This document shows, piece after piece, positions 24,239 to 31,284 of a stretch of DNA of 34,414 nucleotides. The stretch comes from Parabacteroides acidifaciens (GTDB lineage Bacteria > Bacteroidota > Bacteroidia > Bacteroidales > Tannerellaceae). The first letter of the stretch is position 1, and each line of letters starts with the position of its first letter. The notes beneath the pieces are model-generated. The model worked only from the letters and a program-made list of their open reading frames with translations. It was not told where the DNA came from and did not search any database. The DNA lies in contig NZ_QREV01000048.1 of assembly GCF_003363715.1 (NCBI RefSeq), forward strand, positions 1 through 34,414. Direction: 5' to 3'. Position numbers and translations under genes: made by a program.

Positions 24239-24308
24239 TGATAGCCAATCTGCATTATGCAGGTGAGAGTTTACAAAGCCGTTCGGTTGCCACCGGGCGG
24301 CTTTGCTG
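24239..24308 (+). ncRNA. Small RNA-like transcription unit
   Basis: A transcript from the promoter at 24203-24232 would start near 24239 and end at a strong hairpin, giving about 65-70 nt. It would contain a small stem (CTGCA, TGCAG at 24250-24262), a single-stranded link GTGAGAGTTTAC and the terminator stem. It runs opposite to all neighbouring genes. No convincing ORF is found in it. The family is unknown to me, and the existence of the RNA is inferred from promoter plus terminator. Confidence 0.5.
24275..24304 (+). terminator. Strong intrinsic terminator hairpin
   Basis: Arms AAAGCCGTTCGGT (24275-24287) and ACCGGGCGGCTTT (24292-24304) pair over 13 bp, including two G-T pairs, with loop TGCC. 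It is followed by a T-rich GCTGTTCTATTC. It ends the small plus-strand unit. Confidence 0.7.
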
Positions 24309-24354
24309 TTCTATTCAAATGTTTCACTACTTTCGTGATATGAGCTATTTGATA

Positions 24355-24558
24355 TCAAAAGAGCCTTCTGTATCCAACAACATAATCTTTATAGTCTGTC
24401 CATTCGCATTCAGCCTCCCGGCGGGCTGAGTTCAATAGATATCCAACGATCTTTATAAGACTCCCAAAACCTATAATTAATATACATAGGAGATACCACA
24501 ATAGATAAAATGGGAGCAATCCATATACTATCAGTTTTATTAGCTTATCTGGTTCCAT
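24355..24558 (-). CDS. Small membrane protein
   Basis: A 67-aa protein with a long hydrophobic segment at residues 8-42 (IKLIVYGLLPFYLLWYLLCI and onwards), probably one or two membrane helices, and a charged C-terminal tail with EAECEWTDYKDYVVGYRRLF. It is the last gene of the early operon before the recombinase region, 9 nt after the Cys-rich protein gene. No family is recognised. Candidate roles are superinfection exclusion or membrane signalling, neither of them shown by the sequence. Confidence 0.55.
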   Translation of the reverse strand: MEPDKLIKLIVYGLLPFYLLWYLLCILIIGFGSLIKIVGYLLNSARREAECEWTDYKDYVVGYRRLF

Positions 24559-24567
24559 TTGTTTTAG

Positions 24568-24771
24568 TTACAAATTAAGTTTCTCAATAAATTCTTTCGC
24601 CTTACCACGATTGATAAATCGTTCATCAGATTTGTGCCTTCCGGCAATTACGGTACATAAGAAAAAATCAGTCTTATCACAATTTACTTGCAGACTGCAA
24701 TTATCACACGGCTCGCCGGTTCTCGACGAAACCAACTCGTGCAGCTCATCATTGATTATTATTCCGTTCAT
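24568..24771 (-). CDS. Small four-cysteine protein
   Basis: A 67-aa protein with four cysteines (CDNCSLQVNC, then FFLC), which could hold zinc or an Fe-S cluster. It contains a helical C-terminal end (AKEFIEKLNL). It starts 6 nt after the methylase stop and belongs to the early operon. No known family is recognised. Small Cys proteins of this kind are common in Bacteroidales phage early regions and plasmids. Confidence 0.6.
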   Translation of the reverse strand: MNGIIINDELHELVSSRTGEPCDNCSLQVNCDKTDFFLCTVIAGRHKSDERFINRGKAKEFIEKLNL

Positions 24772-24777
24772 TACTAT

Positions 24778-25605
24778 TTAATGTTGAAATAATGTTTTTT
24801 CTATATCGTAATTGAAAACTAATATCTCTGTTCTCTTTTCAACGCGTTGTCCCCTACCGAGATGATTCACCTTGAGGTCTAACTCTACGGTCCGGAAATT
24901 CCATCCAAACTTCTGTATGAAATATCGGAGAGTCTGGCACCAGTAGTTTGATAAGATAAATTTTCCTTTGATCGTAGAGAGCAGCTTCAAAAGATTGTAG
25001 AGATCTGTATGAGTATAGCCGGAATAATACTGTTGTACACACCCCGGATAAGGTGGATCAAGATAGAAGAATGTGTTTTCTGAATCTCTCTCTTTAATTA
25101 CCCTAAGAGCATCCCGGCAGGAAATTTGTACTTGTTCCAGTCTGTCACGCAGCTGCTCCCCGAACTCAATACGCTTGTTGCGTATAAATATACCTGAATG
25201 GGATCCGGAAGTTCCATTGCACCACTTCCAACCACCATGCATAGATCCAGCAAAGGATCCGTTCGTTATCATCCAGACCGCCCAAGCCTTTTCTATGTTG
25301 GACGCTTCGCACCGGCCGTTCCAGACATCTTTCGCATAGTAATACATCGATTCCGAATGTAGGGTATTCCGGATCCTTTCTTGCAATTCAGGGAAACTGT
25401 TTTGCGCTGCCAGGTAAAAGTTAATTAGCATATCGTTATGATCATTGATCGCTTCTACCCCAGCCTTTGGCTTCCGGAAGAAAACAGCCCCGCCACCGAA
25501 GAAAGGCTCACAGTACAATTTGTGTCCCGGCATCATGGATATAATGGTGTCGGCCAGGCGCTGCTTGCCTCCGTAGTATGTTATTGGAGTTCTCATTTGA
25601 CTCAA
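24778..25605 (-). CDS. DNA adenine methylase, Dam/D12 class
   Basis: A 275-aa N6-adenine methyltransferase. It has the D12-class N-terminus (PITYYGGKQRLADTIISMMP), the SAM-binding motif CEPFFGGGAVFF (residues 32-43) and the catalytic DPPY (183-186). The target-recognition part lies between them (about 95-170). It is an orphan, since no restriction enzyme gene of the same system is near. It may protect phage DNA from host restriction or mark replicated DNA. GATC as its target is only a guess from the class. Confidence 0.92.
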   Translation of the reverse strand: MSQMRTPITYYGGKQRLADTIISMMPGHKLYCEPFFGGGAVFFRKPKAGVEAINDHNDMLINFYLAAQNSFPELQERIRNTLHSESMYYYAKDVWNGRCEASNIEKAWAVWMITNGSFAGSMHGGWKWCNGTSGSHSGIFIRNKRIEFGEQLRDRLEQVQISCRDALRVIKERDSENTFFYLDPPYPGCVQQYYSGYTHTDLYNLLKLLSTIKGKFILSNYWCQTLRYFIQKFGWNFRTVELDLKVNHLGRGQRVEKRTEILVFNYDIEKTLFQH

Positions 25606-25611
25606 GATTTT

Positions 25612-25812
25612 TTAGTTGTTAATCAATTGACAAATTTCATCTGATATGCCTTTAAAGACTTCATATAGCCTTAACCATTCTTCCCGTTCTCCATCCGGTA
25701 ATTTGCTTAACTCTGGAGTGTTCATTCCGCGATTACGAAATATAATATCCATTTGTGTACTACATTCGTAACTTAAGTCAAGCAACTTTTTTAATTCTTC
25801 ACCTTTACTCAT
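25612..25812 (-). CDS. Small helical protein
   Basis: A 66-aa, charged, mostly helical protein (MSKGEELKKLLDLSYECSTQ, then LPDGEREEWLRLYEVFKGIS). It starts 12 nt after the previous gene and ends 6 nt before the methylase gene, so it fits the early operon. No family is recognised. Confidence 0.55.
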   Translation of the reverse strand: MSKGEELKKLLDLSYECSTQMDIIFRNRGMNTPELSKLPDGEREEWLRLYEVFKGISDEICQLINN

Positions 25813-25824
25813 GATTTAATACAT

Positions 25825-26031
25825 TTATTTATTGACCAAATACGCTTTATCATTTAATGTTCTAAACGCCGTAATACTTCCATTTTCAACCAAATGATTC
25901 AATGTTGTTATTACTTCCCTACACATCTCCGAAATAAGTTCTATTTCAGTCACATGATCAGGGACAATTCTATTCTTCTTTTTTTCCTCATGCAATCGTT
26001 CTATTATTGCGAGAATATCTATACTACTCAT
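25825..26031 (-). CDS. Small early-operon protein
   Basis: A 68-aa protein, helical with many E, K and I residues (IIERLHEEKKKNRIVPDHVT) and a C-terminal half that looks like a small winged element (LNHLVENGSITAFRTLNDKA). It overlaps the CxxC protein gene by 8 nt, which argues that both are translated. A DNA-binding role is possible but weakly supported. Confidence 0.55.
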   Translation of the reverse strand: MSSIDILAIIERLHEEKKKNRIVPDHVTEIELISEMCREVITTLNHLVENGSITAFRTLNDKAYLVNK

Positions 26032-26251
26032 CTGGAACCCAATCTATAGTAATTACCGCTTTTATCTTCTTATGTCCCTTACAGACGCCACAAGTATAAT
26101 CGGCATATTGATTATATCCGACCTGTTCATGCCAAACGCCACGCCCCAGACAATAAGGGCATTCTACCCCTGTTATCTCCAACTTTTCAGCCGAAGTTGT
26201 ATAAGAAGGGGGTTCTACCGTTATTATCGTTGATTTCCGGCTCATAATCAT
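26024..26251 (-). CDS. Zinc-finger protein with two CxxCxG motifs
   Basis: A 75-aa protein with CPYCLGRG and CGVCKGHKK, the CxxCxGxx pair found in DnaJ-type zinc fingers, separated by about 20 residues. Zinc binding by four cysteines is likely. An alternative start lies at Met3. It shares 4 nt with the upstream gene and 8 nt with the downstream one. The role is unknown: nucleic-acid or protein binding. Confidence 0.6.
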   Translation of the reverse strand: MIMSRKSTIITVEPPSYTTSAEKLEITGVECPYCLGRGVWHEQVGYNQYADYTCGVCKGHKKIKAVITIDWVPDE

Positions 26252-26601
26252 TCACCTAACATTGAATTATCCAATGCTCTTTTAATATGTGGATCAAGCT
26301 TTATATAACTGATATTCTTATCACATAATTGATCGACCAGAACATCTACAGTGCTAATAACTTTCATCCATCTACCGGAACATTTGTCAAATTTTCGGCG
26401 AATAGCTTCCAGTAAAACAACAGAAGCTTCTTCCATTGTTATTGAAGAAGAGCAATAGCCTAATTCACGAGCTATATCTTTAAAAATCTGGCAATCCTCT
26501 ATGTCGTCATTATAGAATATCTGTTCCAAAAAATCCAACAAATTTTCTGTTGAACGAATATCCTTTTCATTTGCTTTAGCTATTTTTATTTCCAGTTCCA
26601 T
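26248..26601 (-). CDS. Early-operon protein of unknown function
   Basis: A 117-aa, mostly helical, acidic protein (NLLDFLEQIFYNDDIEDCQI, with a second helix pair around residues 55-75). It overlaps the HNH gene by 26 nt at its start, and the frame has no later Met that would remove this overlap. No family is recognised. Confidence 0.55.
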   Translation of the reverse strand: MELEIKIAKANEKDIRSTENLLDFLEQIFYNDDIEDCQIFKDIARELGYCSSSITMEEASVVLLEAIRRKFDKCSGRWMKVISTVDVLVDQLCDKNISYIKLDPHIKRALDNSMLGE

Positions 26602-26926
26602 TTTTCCTAAATTCTTGTATTATTTTTTTATCTCTATTTCCTTTTTCAGCATTGCATTTGCTGCACAGAGATTGCCAGTTTGACGAATCGAAAAAGTCAC
26701 CGCAAACCGGGTAAGGAACAATGTGGTCCACTACTTCCGCAGGCTTTATAATCCCCTTGCTTTTGCATATCTCACACAACGGATGATCTTGCCGGAAAGC
26801 CCGACTCATCCGTGTCCATCGCGAAGTATGATATTCGTCGGATGATCTGACACGTTTATATCCGGAAGGCTTTTCGGATCTTACGCCATATAGCCGTGTC
26901 GTTTTTTTTGTCGGTTTCGTTGCCAT
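26576..26926 (-). CDS. HNH endonuclease
   Basis: With the start at 26926 (1 nt after the DnaB stop) the protein has 116 aa and opens MATKPTKKTTRLYGV. The longer frame to 26959 overlaps DnaB. It shows the HNH core: LCEICKSKG, then VVDHIVPYP (the catalytic DH), SNWQSLCSKCNAEKGNRDK. Two CxxC pairs hold zinc. HNH proteins often assist terminase cutting at cos, but here the gene lies in the replication operon, so it may also be a homing-type or repair nuclease. Confidence 0.85.
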   Translation of the reverse strand: MATKPTKKTTRLYGVRSEKPSGYKRVRSSDEYHTSRWTRMSRAFRQDHPLCEICKSKGIIKPAEVVDHIVPYPVCGDFFDSSNWQSLCSKCNAEKGNRDKKIIQEFRKNGTGNKNS

Positions 26927-26927
26927 G

Positions 26928-28289
26928 TCAAAATGGAATTTCCGTATCATAATCAGCAAACCGCGTCAGGCTTTCGTTGTAGCGAAACTTTATATCCCCA
27001 CTTCGCCCATCTCTTTGTTTAGCAATCCGAATAACTCCAACGCCCTTTTCCTCATTTTTGTCGTAATATTCCGGACGGTGGATCATCAAAACTACATCTG
27101 CATCCTGTTCAATGGATCCGGATTCCCGAAGGTCTGACAGGATCGGCGTTTTATCAGACCGCTCTTCACATTTGCGGGAAAGCTGGGAAAGCAGCATAAC
27201 AGGGATGTTCAACGATTTAGCAAGCTGCTTAGCCTCTTTCGTACACTGTGTCACCTCCTGTTCCCTGGTATAGCTTTTATTACCAGCCGTCATGTTTACC
27301 AATTGCAGGTAGTCAATCACAACCAACGAGCATTTGCCCTTTCTCTGCAAGTTCTTTGCCCTTGATTTGATCTGCCCGATCGTAAGGCCAGAGGTGTCGT
27401 CAATCGTTATTGGCAAAGCGCTAAGTTGGTCTACAGCACTACACATCTGTTTCTCTCCCTCATTTGTCAATCGTGCATTACGATAATCTCCAGCATTCAA
27501 ATCGCCGGCAGAGATAATTAATCTATCTGATAATGAAACATTTGACATTTCAAGTGAGAAAATAACTACAGCGATTCCCGCTAAAGCGGCATTCAACGCC
27601 ACATTAAGGGCAAAAGCCGTTTTACCCATAGCCGGGCGGGCCGCTAAAATGATCAGTTGCTGCTCTCTTAATCCGGAAAGCTCTCTATCTAACTTGCTCA
27701 ATCCTGTCAATACACCACTTTTTAGCCCTTTTTCAGCCCTTTCGCGCTTCAGTTGATACAACTCCACCGACAGAGCAACAGCACGTCTTAAATCAATCGT
27801 ATTAGCCTCATACATGGTTGAAGACGAAATATCTTCTAACATTCTGATCGCTTCATAGAGAGTATCGTCTACATCCAGCGACATATCGTAAGCCTTCGAC
27901 GTTATCGAATGACCTGCCATAACAAGCAGTCTCGCAATATAGAGCTGGTGAAGATATCTTGCATGTTGGACCAGGTTAGCACATGAAGAAACCGAAGAGA
28001 CAAGTTCAGACAAATACAACGCCCCTCCCACTTCTTCCAACTTGCCTGTTCTGTTTAAACGGGCAAATACAAGCATCATATCCGGTGCATTACCTTCCAG
28101 GGAAATTGATTTTACCGCTTCATAGATCGCATCGTGACCTGGCTTGTAAAAGACTTCAGGCCGTAAGATATCACCAACCTCATTAATCGCCGTCGATTCC
28201 AACATAAGCATTCCAAGCACAACCTTTTCCACTTTTTCGTTATGCGGGAACTCCCTGCTACAGTTCTGTATATTGCTTCGATTTTTCAT
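26928..28289 (-). CDS. dnaB: Replicative DNA helicase, DnaB family
   Basis: A 453-aa helicase. The N-terminal helical domain (PHNEKVEKVVLGMLMLES and so on) is followed by a linker and a RecA-like domain with Walker A (AARPAMGKTAF, residues 216-226), Walker B (LVVIDYLQL, about 325-333) and the motif DLRESGSIEQDADVV with the arginine finger region near 385-395. Length is normal. It overlaps the initiator gene by 32 nt. It unwinds phage DNA at the fork. The initiator most likely loads it, as O does for DnaB in lambda. Confidence 0.94.
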   Translation of the reverse strand: MKNRSNIQNCSREFPHNEKVEKVVLGMLMLESTAINEVGDILRPEVFYKPGHDAIYEAVKSISLEGNAPDMMLVFARLNRTGKLEEVGGALYLSELVSSVSSCANLVQHARYLHQLYIARLLVMAGHSITSKAYDMSLDVDDTLYEAIRMLEDISSSTMYEANTIDLRRAVALSVELYQLKRERAEKGLKSGVLTGLSKLDRELSGLREQQLIILAARPAMGKTAFALNVALNAALAGIAVVIFSLEMSNVSLSDRLIISAGDLNAGDYRNARLTNEGEKQMCSAVDQLSALPITIDDTSGLTIGQIKSRAKNLQRKGKCSLVVIDYLQLVNMTAGNKSYTREQEVTQCTKEAKQLAKSLNIPVMLLSQLSRKCEERSDKTPILSDLRESGSIEQDADVVLMIHRPEYYDKNEEKGVGVIRIAKQRDGRSGDIKFRYNESLTRFADYDTEIPF

Positions 28290-28971
28290 TTGATTGTTGT
28301 TTTTTTGATTTATCTTCTTTTTCCCAGGTGCGGACAGCCGCTTTCCAGTCTTTCATCTTGTTTTTCCCGACCATCCAGCCTTTCGACTGGTAGAAGTTGT
28401 AAAACTTTTCGGAATCAACGTTATTTCCACGATCCCTACAATAAGCCTCTATTTCAGAAAGTTGTGGGGGTCTAAAAGCGTCAGCTTTTTTCTTTATACC
28501 TTTCTTTTTTATTTCATTTCTTTTCATTTCATTTTGGATAAAATCGGAGTCTGTTCGGAGTCCGTTCGGATTACTATCGGATAACTCACTAACAGGCAAT
28601 GCAATACGCTTACCCCATCTAACCTCATTTGCGACTTTTGATGCTATTTTTCTTCTATCTATCTTATCCAACATCACCTGCATTCTATCCCTCAATGACT
28701 GCGAATAGAAAAAATAATCATCCGTCACCTGGAATAATCCAAAAGCAGAAATAACCGTTTTTAGTTTTGCCTCCGACATCTGGAACCTCGCAGCAATAGC
28801 AGGAACCAACTGGATAGACATTTTGTACTCCGGTTGCACACGGAGCAACTCAACCAACCCCCAAAATGCACCGTACCCCTCCATCCCAAGCTGGGATATC
28901 AGTAACATACATTTCGGATCATTCATCGCATCAGCATCGTGCGAAAAATAATAAGCTTCACCTTTTGACAT
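28258..28971 (-). CDS. Replication initiator, Lin1244/Lin1753 (DUF4373)-type
   Basis: A 237-aa protein with the DUF4373-type N-terminal domain (YYFSHDADAMNDPKCMLLIS, then MEGYGAFWGLVELLR), a winged-helix DnaD-like fold in phage replication proteins. A basic linker (about residues 120-165) and a second helical domain with FYNFYQSKGWMVGKNKMKDW follow. Such genes precede DnaB and act like lambda O. The linker DNA holds four 11-bp repeats (28544-28587) next to a pyrimidine-rich stretch, a strong hint that the origin lies inside this gene. Confidence 0.82.
   Translation of the reverse strand: MSKGEAYYFSHDADAMNDPKCMLLISQLGMEGYGAFWGLVELLRVQPEYKMSIQLVPAIAARFQMSEAKLKTVISAFGLFQVTDDYFFYSQSLRDRMQVMLDKIDRRKIASKVANEVRWGKRIALPVSELSDSNPNGLRTDSDFIQNEMKRNEIKKKGIKKKADAFRPPQLSEIEAYCRDRGNNVDSEKFYNFYQSKGWMVGKNKMKDWKAAVRTWEKEDKSKKQQSNEKSKQYTEL
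28484..28543. other. AT-rich stretch beside the iterons
   Basis: Within the initiator gene the plus strand reads almost only C and T with A (repeated TTTCATTTC units), a melting-prone segment that touches the iterons. It fits a DNA-unwinding element as in the lambda origin. Confidence 0.5.
28544..28587. repeat. Four tandem 11-bp iterons, candidate replication origin
   Basis: Four units start at 28544, 28555, 28566 and 28577: TCGGAGTCTGT, TCGGAGTCCGT, TCGGATTACTA and TCGGATAACTC. All begin TCGGA. The 11-nt period is not a multiple of three, so it is a DNA-level signal and not a protein repeat. It places the sites on one face of the helix. Confidence 0.65.
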
Positions 28972-28982
28972 ATTGTAATTTT

Positions 28983-29564
28983 TTATTTCATCTCACGTTG
29001 CATTTCCTTATCACAAACAGGGCAGACAGGAACAGCCATATCAAGCCATTTAGCCGACACCCTGACAGTATATCCGCATTCCAAACATGTACATTTATGG
29101 ATCCGGCATTTATCCGGTTTTTGAGAGGCCGACAGGCAGTTTGTTGGCACTAATGGCGCATGTGGAAACTTTCCTATATTCTTCTCTATCATCCTAAAAC
29201 GCGCTTGCAGATCCTGCCCTGCCACACTTGAAGACATTTTACCCTCCAAGCCTATTTTCAGGCCACATTTAGCAAACTCTTTACCGTGTCCGCTGATACC
29301 ACAAGCATGAACCATTTCATGAGCCACAACCGACAGAATACCATCTGCACCGGTTACATCCGCAATGGTGGGGTTAATGTAAATTTGGCATATCTTATCG
29401 GTTGCAACTTCCGCCTTCCAACACACGCCTAAAACGCGCCTTTTACTCAATCCACCCTTTGCAGGGAAACCGATCGATATTTTCACTTCCGGCACTTTGT
29501 ATTCAGGCTCAAAAAGCGGCCGGAGTTCACCCACTGCCATATTTAACCATTCTTCCCTATTCAT
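28983..29564 (-). CDS. SprT-like metalloprotease-family protein
   Basis: A 193-aa protein with the zinc motif HEMVH (residues 82-86) and a likely third ligand in SGHGKEF (His93), the SprT pattern. A C-terminal zinc ribbon (CLECGYTVRV, then CPVCDKEM) completes it. SprT/Spartan proteins cut DNA-bound proteins in eukaryotes; in phages the role is not known, but action at replication forks would fit this operon. It overlaps the next upstream gene by 8 nt. Confidence 0.85.
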   Translation of the reverse strand: MNREEWLNMAVGELRPLFEPEYKVPEVKISIGFPAKGGLSKRRVLGVCWKAEVATDKICQIYINPTIADVTGADGILSVVAHEMVHACGISGHGKEFAKCGLKIGLEGKMSSSVAGQDLQARFRMIEKNIGKFPHAPLVPTNCLSASQKPDKCRIHKCTCLECGYTVRVSAKWLDMAVPVCPVCDKEMQREMK

Positions 29565-29766
29565 GATTTTTCTTTTTAGGATTAACCATTTTGACTACTA
29601 CATATCGCCCTAATCCTGCAAAGGTTTCCGTGCTAAATTTATAGCCTTCAAACTTCAATCGTTGTATTGTATTTACAACCGATGTTCTTTTGTGAATCGG
29701 AAAAACCTTCGCCTCGCTTACGGGTAAATCCCGTAACAGCTGGGACATTGTTTTCTTTTCTTCCAT
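29557..29766 (-). CDS. Small early protein
   Basis: A 69-aa basic protein (QLLRDLPVSEAKVFPIHKRT, then VVNTIQRLKFEGYKFSTET). The pattern of a short helix, a turn and a beta end with RYVVVKMVNPKKK resembles small phage proteins found beside SprT-like genes in Bacteroidales. No function is known. Spacing is 5 nt to the upstream gene and an 8-nt overlap downstream. Confidence 0.6.
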   Translation of the reverse strand: MEEKKTMSQLLRDLPVSEAKVFPIHKRTSVVNTIQRLKFEGYKFSTETFAGLGRYVVVKMVNPKKKNHE

Positions 29767-29771
29767 TCCTT

Positions 29772-30161
29772 TTACTTTAAAATTCGCCGTGTCCCTTTCA
29801 ATACATTCCCCTCTTCCAGGGCTTTTTCAATTTCTATTACCCGATAATATACGACACCTTTAGCCTTTCTTATCAAGCATCCTTCTTCGTCGTAAGCTTC
29901 GCGCAGATCAAACTTATATTGTTGCAAATACCCCCTACGAACCAAAGCCGTAATAACAGATTTTCCATACCGTATATGAGCTTCATTCTGTGTTAGAAGA
30001 ATTTTAGGATCAGATGCAATCTTTTCACGCTCTTCACGAGCCACTTTGATAGCTGCCCGTGTAATCGCATCATAATCGACAATCACCGGTATACCGGCTG
30101 AATGCTGTGCAAGTGACAAAGCTTGCTCCAACAATGTTGCTACTGGATTTGCTCTTTCCAT
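29772..30161 (-). CDS. HTH-containing early protein
   Basis: A 129-aa protein. A basic helix around residues 30-55 is followed by LLTQNEAHIRYGKSVITALV, which looks like a helix-turn-helix of the excisionase/MerR type, then RRGYLQQYKF and a beta hairpin with VVYYRVIEIEKALEEG. It is the second gene behind the repressor-controlled early promoter. A regulator or excisionase is a fair guess, but I cannot confirm it from the sequence. Confidence 0.6.
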   Translation of the reverse strand: MERANPVATLLEQALSLAQHSAGIPVIVDYDAITRAAIKVAREEREKIASDPKILLTQNEAHIRYGKSVITALVRRGYLQQYKFDLREAYDEEGCLIRKAKGVVYYRVIEIEKALEEGNVLKGTRRILK

Positions 30162-30168
30162 AATCTTC

Positions 30169-30402
30169 CTATTTTATTCTTGTTACTACTACTTCATCGA
30201 TCATTCCACGATCAGAAACATCAAACAAATACCCCTCTTTACATTTAAGATCTGTCGTCGTTGTTCTGACAACCGAGGCTTTGAATTGACGGCTCTTAAT
30301 GGTCAGTTTACTACCTATTGGCATCTCACGTAATGAATCCTTCAAAAGAATTTTCGTTTTAAACTTTGCTTGTGTCATATCTTTATTAAATTTGTGAATC
30401 AT
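30169..30402 (-). CDS. First early gene product
   Basis: A 77-aa basic protein. If it starts at Met9 (30378) it opens MTQAKFKTKILLKDSLREMP. Strands dominate, with GSKLTIKSRQFKASVVRTTT and a C-terminal DEVVVTRIK. It is the first gene behind the leftward early promoter, which lies 40-80 nt upstream, so it is the most directly repressed gene. That place is typical of Cro- or Xis-like proteins, but no clear HTH is seen. Confidence 0.6.
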   Translation of the reverse strand: MIHKFNKDMTQAKFKTKILLKDSLREMPIGSKLTIKSRQFKASVVRTTTTDLKCKEGYLFDVSDRGMIDEVVVTRIK

Positions 30403-30448
30403 TTTACTTTATCAATCCGATTTAGTCGTTTGATTGATTAAGACAATG

Positions 30449-30480
30449 CAAACATACGGTATATATTCCGTACAAACAAG
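30449..30480 (-). promoter_or_regulatory. Leftward early promoter
   Basis: CTTG at 30480-30477, 20 nt, then TATGTTTG at 30456-30449 on the minus strand, which fits the Bacteroides consensus. The spacer is filled by operator O1, so a bound repressor would exclude RNA polymerase. It would drive the early and replication operon. Confidence 0.7.
30455..30472. promoter_or_regulatory. Repressor operator O1
   Basis: Inverted repeat TACGG, 8 nt, CCGTA. It lies between the -33 and -7 boxes of the early promoter. It shares its half-sites with O3. Confidence 0.7.
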
Positions 30481-30485
30481 ACAAA

Positions 30486-30503
30486 TACGGAGTATATACA
30501 ATA
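30486..30503. promoter_or_regulatory. Repressor operator O2 (one good half-site)
   Basis: TACGGAGTATATACAATA: the left 12 bases equal the inverted form of O3, while the right half is decayed. Its centre is 31 bp (three turns) from that of O1, which suits cooperative binding of two dimers. Confidence 0.55.
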
Positions 30504-30530
30504 AATAAACTTTAATTAACTGTTTCCGGC

Positions 30531-31151
30531 ATGGGATTTATAAAAAGCAACTGGATTTCTTTATTGGCTATATTGATTTCTATATCAACATTTTTCACAT
30601 TTTTCATCAGGATTGAACCATTCACAATTACAAATGGGGCTATGATAGGGGTTGTTATAGGCTTAATGGGGGTTTGTGCCACAATAATGGTAGCAACACA
30701 AGTATTTCATTTACGATTTACAGAAGAAAGGTTTAAAGCAATAGCAAAAAAAGAGACTAACATATTAAAGTATCACTCTGACACAAACATAATAAAGACA
30801 TTGTACAGAGTCGAAACCCTTTCAATGTTGGATCTTGCAAATAAAAAAATGTGGCACGAATTTGTAAAAACGACTACAATCTTAATTGGTTATTTAGAAG
30901 ATTTAAAAGACAATGTAAGAGCAAGTCAATTAAACCAATCACTCACAGACATTGACAATGAATGTGCGTTTTATGATATTTTAGATGATAAAGACAGGAC
31001 TGAATTTCGGCAGAATATAATTAAATTAAGTAGACTATTAAATGATCCTTCCGATCTGCTTACAAGATTTAGTCGTCAAATTCATCCATCCATCTATGAC
31101 CAAAATAAAGACTACGAGAGGAACTCCCATCAAAACGCGAAGAGTCTATAG
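30531..31151 (+). CDS. Membrane protein in the immunity region (probable moron)
   Basis: A 206-aa protein with two N-terminal membrane helices (about residues 7-27 and 38-57) and a long cytoplasmic helical domain (65-206), part of it probably coiled coil. It is transcribed away from the early operon, beside the repressor, so it should be expressed in the lysogen. This is the usual situation of superinfection-exclusion or abortive-infection genes. No known family motif is seen. The codon use is more AT-rich than that of the structural genes, a sign of separate origin. Confidence 0.65.
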   Translation: MGFIKSNWISLLAILISISTFFTFFIRIEPFTITNGAMIGVVIGLMGVCATIMVATQVFHLRFTEERFKAIAKKETNILKYHSDTNIIKTLYRVETLSMLDLANKKMWHEFVKTTTILIGYLEDLKDNVRASQLNQSLTDIDNECAFYDILDDKDRTEFRQNIIKLSRLLNDPSDLLTRFSRQIHPSIYDQNKDYERNSHQNAKSL

Positions 31152-31254
31152 ATTCTTCATGACCCGGCTTTATTGATATAAATATAGCCAATACAATAAG
31201 AATAGGACATAAAGAGATCACTATTATAATAAAGCAACTAAATATGAAAGTCAT
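31069..31254 (-). CDS. Small membrane protein behind the O3 promoter
   Basis: A 61-aa ORF with a strong membrane helix at residues 3-28 (FIFSCFIIIVISLCPILIVL) and a charged, serine-rich tail. It overlaps the 3' end of the plus-strand membrane-protein gene by 83 nt. Support for translation comes mainly from a promoter with the same design as the early one, which would start transcription about 25 nt before its ATG. It may instead be a by-product of an antisense transcript. Confidence 0.42.
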   Translation of the reverse strand: MTFIFSCFIIIVISLCPILIVLAIFISIKPGHEESIDSSRFDGSSSRSLYFGHRWMDEFDD

Positions 31255-31284
31255 ACAAATATTTTAACAGGTATAAGAATATTA

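Noticed and set aside
24187-24429. 80-aa plus-strand ORF over the small RNA region
   Set aside because: It runs across a strong terminator hairpin, has no family look and overlaps the recombinase start. The small-RNA reading fits better.
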